Shown piece after piece: positions 59,222 to 64,000 of a DNA stretch of 64,000 nt. Position numbers and translations under genes: made by a program. How positions within the stretch are numbered: the first letter of the stretch is position 1; every line of letters starts with the position of its first letter. The notes below the pieces were generated by a model, which worked only from the letters and a program-made list of their open reading frames with translations, had not been told where the DNA came from and did no database searches. The DNA is from Marinobacterium rhizophilum DSM 18822 (GTDB lineage Bacteria; Pseudomonadota; Gammaproteobacteria; Pseudomonadales; Balneatricaceae). The stretch spans positions 1 through 64,000 of the forward strand of contig NZ_KB899098.1 of the NCBI RefSeq assembly GCF_000378045.1, in the 5' to 3' direction.

Positions 59222-60892
59222 TTACATATTCGGATACGTCGGACCACCACCGCCTTCGGGGGTCACCCAGGTTATATTCTGGGACGGATCCTTGATGTCA
59301 CAGGTTTTGCAGTGGACGCAGTTCTGGGCGTTGATCTGGAAGCGTTTGCCCTGCGCGTCCTCGACCACCTCGTAGACCCCGGCCGGGCAGTAACGCTGTG
59401 CCGGTTCCGCCCATTTCGGCAGGTTGATCGACAGAGGAATGCTCGCATCCTTGAGCTTCAGGTGGCAGGGCTGGTCTTCTTCATGGTTGGTGTTGGAGAG
59501 GAACACCGACGACAGCTTGTCGAAACTCAGCTTGCCATCCGGCTTCGGATACTCGATCTGCTTGCACTCGGAGGCCGGCTTGAGCTCGGCGTAATCCCTG
59601 CGCGTGTCGTGCAGCGTGAACGGAATCTTGCCACCGAAGATATTCTGGTCGACGAAGTTGAAGGCGCCACCCAGCAGGGTGCCGAACTTGTGCATCGCCG
59701 GGCCGAAGTTGCGGCTGCGGAACAAGTCGTCGTAGAGCCACGAAGACTTGAACTTGTCAGTGAATGCCGTCAGATCCTTGCTGCCCTCATCGCCTGCGGC
59801 GAGCGCCTCGAACACCGCCTCGGCCCCGAGCATGCCGGACTTCATCGCCGTGTGGGTGCCCTTGATCTTGGAGAAATTCAGGGTGCCGGCATCGCAGCCG
59901 AGCAGCAGCGCACCGGGCATGGTCATTTTTGGCAGCGAATTGAAGCCGCCCTTGGTGATGGCCCGGGCGCCATAGGACACCCGCTTGCCGCCCTCAAGGT
60001 ACTGCCTGAACAGCGGATGGTGCTTCATGCGCTGGAATTCATCGAACGGGCTCAGCCAGGGGTTGCTGTAATTGAGGTCGATGATCAGCCCGACCACCAC
60101 CTGGTTGTCCTCGGCGTGATAGAGAAAGAAGCCACCGTTGGTGTCACCTTCCAACGGCCAGCCGGCGCCGTGCAGCACCAGCCCCGGCTGATGCTTCGAA
60201 GGATCGATGTCCCACAGCTCCTTGATACCGATGCCGTAGTGCTGCGGGTCGGCATCCTGATCCAGTGCGAACTTTTCAATCAGCTGCTTGCCAAGGTGGC
60301 CGCGGCAGCCTTCGGTAAACAGGGTGTACTTTGCGTGCAGTTCCATGCCCGGCATGTAATTCGGGCCTTGCTCCCCGCTGGCGGTCACCCCCATGTCGCC
60401 GGTGGCAATCCCCTTGACACTTCCTTTGAGAGGGCCATCGTCGTGGTAGAGCACCTCCGCGGCAGCGAAGCCCGGGAAGATCTCTACGCCCAGCTCTTCG
60501 GCGCGCTCGCCCAGCCAGCGGCACAGGTTGCCCAGGCTGGCGACGTAGTTGCCGTCGTTGTGCATCGTTTTCGGTGCCAGCGCATTGGGAATGCGGCGGG
60601 CGCTGTCGGCGTCCTTGAGCAGGTAGATCTGATCTTCGGTGACCGCGGTTTTCAGCGGTGCCCCCAGATCGCGCCAGTCCGGGAAGAGCTCGTTCAGCGC
60701 CCGCGGCTCGATGACGGCGCCGGAGAGAATATGGGCGCCAACCTCGGAGCCTTTCTCGACGACGCAGACCGTCAGTTCCTGTTCTGCGGCCTGAGCCTGC
60801 TGCATCAGGCGAATGGCGGCGGACAGGCCCGCGGGACCCGCGCCAACAATCACCACATCGAATTCCATCGACTCGCGTTCGGCTTCGCTCAT
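59222..60892 (-). CDS. Electron transfer flavoprotein-ubiquinone oxidoreductase
   Basis: A 556-residue membrane-associated flavoprotein that moves electrons from ETF to ubiquinone. FAD loop GAGPAG at 17-22, HILSGAVIEPRAL, YGARAITKGGFNSLPK, and a C-terminal 4Fe-4S site (C502, C525, C528, C531; QNCVHCKTCD). It follows etfBA on the same strand with a 298-bp gap filled by a palindromic repeat. Confidence 0.96.
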   Translation of the reverse strand: MSEAERESMEFDVVIVGAGPAGLSAAIRLMQQAQAAEQELTVCVVEKGSEVGAHILSGAVIEPRALNELFPDWRDLGAPLKTAVTEDQIYLLKDADSARRIPNALAPKTMHNDGNYVASLGNLCRWLGERAEELGVEIFPGFAAAEVLYHDDGPLKGSVKGIATGDMGVTASGEQGPNYMPGMELHAKYTLFTEGCRGHLGKQLIEKFALDQDADPQHYGIGIKELWDIDPSKHQPGLVLHGAGWPLEGDTNGGFFLYHAEDNQVVVGLIIDLNYSNPWLSPFDEFQRMKHHPLFRQYLEGGKRVSYGARAITKGGFNSLPKMTMPGALLLGCDAGTLNFSKIKGTHTAMKSGMLGAEAVFEALAAGDEGSKDLTAFTDKFKSSWLYDDLFRSRNFGPAMHKFGTLLGGAFNFVDQNIFGGKIPFTLHDTRRDYAELKPASECKQIEYPKPDGKLSFDKLSSVFLSNTNHEEDQPCHLKLKDASIPLSINLPKWAEPAQRYCPAGVYEVVEDAQGKRFQINAQNCVHCKTCDIKDPSQNITWVTPEGGGGPTYPNM

Positions 60893-61190
60893 GGGGACTA
60901 CACCTCGTTATTCTTCTGTTGCCGCCGGCAGCCCCCGAAGAGAGCTGCCGGCCGACCGGAATTCTGCTTGTGACACGCAGGATGGGGGGAGCCGCAATGG
61001 CATTGTGCTGTCGGTACGCCGCGGATTTGTCGCGGCGTAACCCATCGGTGGATCAGGGTTGCGCGATGTACCGCCCCCCACGATGGGTTATACGGCGCTC
61101 AGGCCGCGTCAGCACCGCACAGTCCACCCATCCTGCGAACGGTGGGCCTCCCGGCCGGTGTACCGGCCGGGAAGCAGGAGCGGTATGCTT
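60893..61190. other. 298-bp gap between etfA and the ETF-QO gene
   Basis: Gene-free but full of inverted repeats. A 9-bp stem GCCGGCAGC/GCTGCCGGC (60924-60952), the nested palindrome 60976-61137, and a 10-bp stem CCCGGCCGGT/ACCGGCCGGG (61150-61171) just after the etfA stop. None has a clear T tract. Confidence 0.7.
60976..61137. repeat. Nested palindromic intergenic element
   Basis: Outer arms CGCAGGATGGGGGGA (60976-60990) and TCCACCCATCCTGCG (61123-61137) pair with one mismatch. Inner arms CGTAACCCATCG (61036-61047) and CGATGGGTTATACG (61081-61094) pair with one small bulge. GCCGCG/CGCGGC (61018-61036) form a further stem. Confidence 0.75.
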
Positions 61191-62125
61191 TTACAGCGTG
61201 CCTTCCAGCTCCGGGACTGCATCAAAGAGGTCGGCGACAAGACCATAATCCGCCACCTGGAAGATCGGCGCCTCTTCGTCCTTGTTGATCGCCACGATCA
61301 CCTTGGAGTCTTTCATGCCCGCCAGGTGCTGGATGGCACCGGAGATGCCGACAGCAATGTACAGGTCCGGCGCCACAATCTTGCCGGTCTGGCCAACCTG
61401 CATGTCGTTGGGCACAAAGCCCGCATCCACGGCCGCACGGGACGCACCCACCGCAGCACCCAGCTTGTCGGCCACCTTTTCCAGCAGGGCGAAGTTCTCG
61501 CCGTTGCCCATGCCACGACCACCGGAAATAATGACCCGGGCCGCCGTCAGTTCAGGGCGATCCGACTTGGCCACCTCTTCGCTGACGAAACGGGACAGCG
61601 CTGCATCGTGCACCGCCGTTACCGCTTCAACGCTGGCGGAACCACCTTCGGCGGCGACCGGATCAAAGGCCGTACCACGCACGGTGATCACCTTGATGGC
61701 ATCCAGCGATTTCACGGTGGCAATGGCATTGCCGGCATAGATTGGGCGCTTGAAGGTGTCGGCCGATTCCACCGCCACGATATCGGACAGCTGACCCACG
61801 TCCAGCAGGGCCGCCACGCGGGGCAGCAAATTCTTGCCGGTGGTGGTAGCCGGCGCCAGCACATAGTCAAAGCCGGCGGTTTTGGCCAGCTCTGCAACCA
61901 GCGGCGCGATGTTCTCGGCCAGCTGATGCCCGTAGGCGGCGTTGTCGGCCAGCAGGACCTTGCTGACACCGGCCACCTGCGCCGCCTGATCCGCCACGGC
62001 CTGGCAGCTTTCACCCGCCACCAGCACGGCCACATCGCCACCAATGGCCGCCGCAGCAGCAACGGTGTTCAGGGTGGCCGGCTTCAGGGTGCTGTTATCG
62101 TGTTCCGCAATAATCAGGGTCGCCA

Positions 62126-62126
<1 letters not shown>
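61191..62126 (-). CDS. etfA: Electron transfer flavoprotein subunit alpha
   Basis: A 311-residue FAD subunit. The signature [35 protein letters not shown] (read in pieces) holds the FAD-binding residues; [13 protein letters not shown] precedes it. Its ATG overlaps the etfB stop by one base (TGATG). Confidence 0.97.
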
Positions 62127-62875
<749 letters not shown>

Positions 62876-63025
62876 GCTGTTCTACCTTTTCGCATTACTG
62901 TCCAGGCCCACACTCACCGGGGGCGAGCCACATAGATAACCAGAATAGGCGTTCGCCTTGACATAAAGAACGAACTAAAAAGGACACCGACTTACCCAAA
63001 GGGCACGACGGCCATCCAGAAGAAC

Positions 63026-63054
63026 GCTATAAGCGCCGCCATCCGGCCTTTCAA
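63026..63054 (-). promoter_or_regulatory. etfBA promoter
   Basis: On the minus strand TTGAAA, 17 bp, TATAGC, about 150 bp before etfB. Confidence 0.55.
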
Positions 63055-63178
63055 TGTCATGCAGTGTCTCGCACCGCCTCTCGCTGGACAATAACAAATG
63101 AAGCCTATTAATTGACATTTGAGGCCATGCACTTAAGAAACAGGGGACACAGGAGGCGACGGCAGACGAAGGATAGTC

Positions 63179-63214
63179 AAAAAAAACCGCAGCACAGGGC
63201 TCCGGTCTTCGGTT
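63179..63214 (-). terminator. Possible terminator after gph
   Basis: AACCG/CGGTT with a loose interior, followed on the minus strand by eight T. The stem is weak. Confidence 0.4.
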
Positions 63215-63257
63215 CGGGAGGGCTTTTAGACACTTAAGAAGTCAGGCGCAACCGGCC

Positions 63258-63938
63258 TCAGAGCAGCGCGTCAAGCCGTGCCACGATCAGGTCAGGTGCG
63301 CTGGCCTCGATGGGTTCGCCGTGATTGTAACCATAGGGCACTGCTGCCACCTTGCAGCCCGCCGCGCGACCGGCTTTGATATCGTTGCTCGAGTCCCCCA
63401 CCATCAGCGTGGTGCCAGGCGAGGCGCCGCATTGCTCGATGGCATGAAACAGCATGGCCGGATCCGGCTTGCAGGTGGGCAGGCTGTCGCCACCGATCAC
63501 CACCTGAAAATAGTCAGCGATACCCAGCCCCCGCAGCATCTCGTCGGTAAAACGCATGGGCTTGTTGGTGGCGACGCCCAGCTGGACACCGCGCGCCTGC
63601 AGCCCGTTCAGGCAGTCAATGACACCGGGATAGAGCGTACTCTGCGCTGTGGTGGATTCGCCATAGAACTGCAGAAACAGCGCATACGCCTGCTCAAAGC
63701 AATCCGCCGGGAAAACTGCCCCGGAGATATCCAGGTCACCATGCAGCGCACGCCGGACCAGTGTCGGCGCGCCGTTGCCCACCCAGTCCCGCACCCGCCC
63801 GACGTCGGCAGGCGCACGCCCCAGCGCCTCCAGCATCCGGTCAACGGCAACGGACAGGTCCGGCACGCTATCCACCAGGGTGCCATCCAGATCAAACAGC
63901 ACCAGCGCGGGGTCCTGCCCTGCGAACAAGTGGCGCAT
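63258..63938 (-). CDS. gph: Phosphoglycolate phosphatase
   Basis: A 226-residue HAD phosphatase: LVLFDLDGTLVDSVPDL, GVATNKPMRF, MVGDSSNDIKAGRAAG. It follows rpe with a one-base overlap (TGATG), the classic rpe-gph pair, which separates it from mupP at 18.6 kb. Confidence 0.93.
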   Translation of the reverse strand: MRHLFAGQDPALVLFDLDGTLVDSVPDLSVAVDRMLEALGRAPADVGRVRDWVGNGAPTLVRRALHGDLDISGAVFPADCFEQAYALFLQFYGESTTAQSTLYPGVIDCLNGLQARGVQLGVATNKPMRFTDEMLRGLGIADYFQVVIGGDSLPTCKPDPAMLFHAIEQCGASPGTTLMVGDSSNDIKAGRAAGCKVAAVPYGYNHGEPIEASAPDLIVARLDALL

Positions 63939-64000
63939 CAGGACACTTTCGCCAGCTCGGCACGCATGGCCTGGATCGTGGCGCGGTAATCATCGGTGTT
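63938..64000 (-). CDS. rpe: Ribulose-phosphate 3-epimerase, last 20 residues
   Basis: The frame read from the window end gives NTDDYRATIQAMRAELAKVS then stop, overlapping the gph start by one base. Sequence and position before gph fit the Rpe C-terminus. Only 20 residues are visible. Confidence 0.7.
   Translation of the reverse strand, partial: NTDDYRATIQAMRAELAKVS

Larger units (their letters stand above)
62876..63257. other. 382-bp gap between etfB and gph
   Basis: Holds the etfBA promoter and a possible gph terminator. No ORF above background. The trpE gene that often follows gph is not here. Confidence 0.6.

Noticed and set aside
59312-60973. A 553-codon ORF opposite the ETF-QO gene
   Set aside because: It is antisense to a clearly conserved flavoprotein; long open antisense frames are expected at this GC content. 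No recognisable domain.
63113-63135. TTGACA followed by a TTAAGA-like -10 on the plus strand
   Set aside because: It would point into the end of gph on the other strand with no plus-strand gene behind it.

Overview
This 64 kb window is chromosomal sequence from a GC-rich gammaproteobacterium. The gene orders match what I know from Pseudomonas and the Oceanospirillales: gyrA-serC-pheA-hisC-tyrA/aroA-cmk-rpsA-ihfB-lapA, ubiG-mupP-yciK, purL divergent from mltF, bioBFHCD beside comF, rpsF-rpsR-DUF2232-rplI-dnaB, and trpGDC. A marine Marinobacterium-like or Neptunomonas-like organism is my guess; the sequence alone does not fix the genus. I see no rRNA, tRNA, CRISPR array, transposase, integrase or phage gene. 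Almost every gene is a housekeeping gene.

Layout. 0-5 kb: the end of a TRAP transporter permease, an Fe-S/FAD D-lactate-type dehydrogenase and an AEC carrier, which together suggest organic or hydroxy-acid use. 4.9-17.7 kb (minus strand): comEA, pyrF, lapA, ihfB, rpsA, cmk, a tyrA-aroA fusion, hisC, pheA, serC and gyrA, a nearly gapless block for aromatic amino acids, nucleotides and translation. 17.8-24.9 kb: ubiG, mupP, yciK, rluB, an H-NS-like protein, yciO, a PHP phosphoesterase, yciB, yciI and an OmpA-like protein. 25-34.7 kb: purL, mltF, tadA, guaA and guaB (purines, wall turnover, tRNA editing). 34.9-38.6 kb: xseA, an FKBP isomerase, an esterase with a decayed tandem duplication of its tail, and a small flagellar-rod-like protein. 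38.7-49 kb: biotin genes bioD, C, H, F, B (and bioA further on), comF, a Na/Pi symporter, a TauE exporter and trmO. 49-54.5 kb: a glycine-zipper protein, a thioesterase, dnaB, rplI, a DUF2232 protein, rpsR, rpsF and an OsmC protein. 54.5-64 kb: trpC, D, G, a zinc peptidase, a DCC protein, ETF-QO, etfA, etfB, gph and the last codons of rpe.

No new defence or mobile system is visible. The most unexpected observation is in the TyrA-AroA fusion: its EPSP-synthase half keeps the fold motifs but has replaced a set of catalytic residues in three separate active-site loops. Next are non-coding structures: a 102-bp tandem repeat with three hairpins per unit whose stems change in a compensatory way between copies (with a relative 6 kb away), three decaying copies of an esterase gene's 3' end, a MITE-like element inside the trp operon that supplies the trpG stop codon, and a nested palindrome between etfA and the ETF-QO gene. 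Two expected neighbours are absent: lapB between lapA and pyrF, and trpE between gph and trpG.
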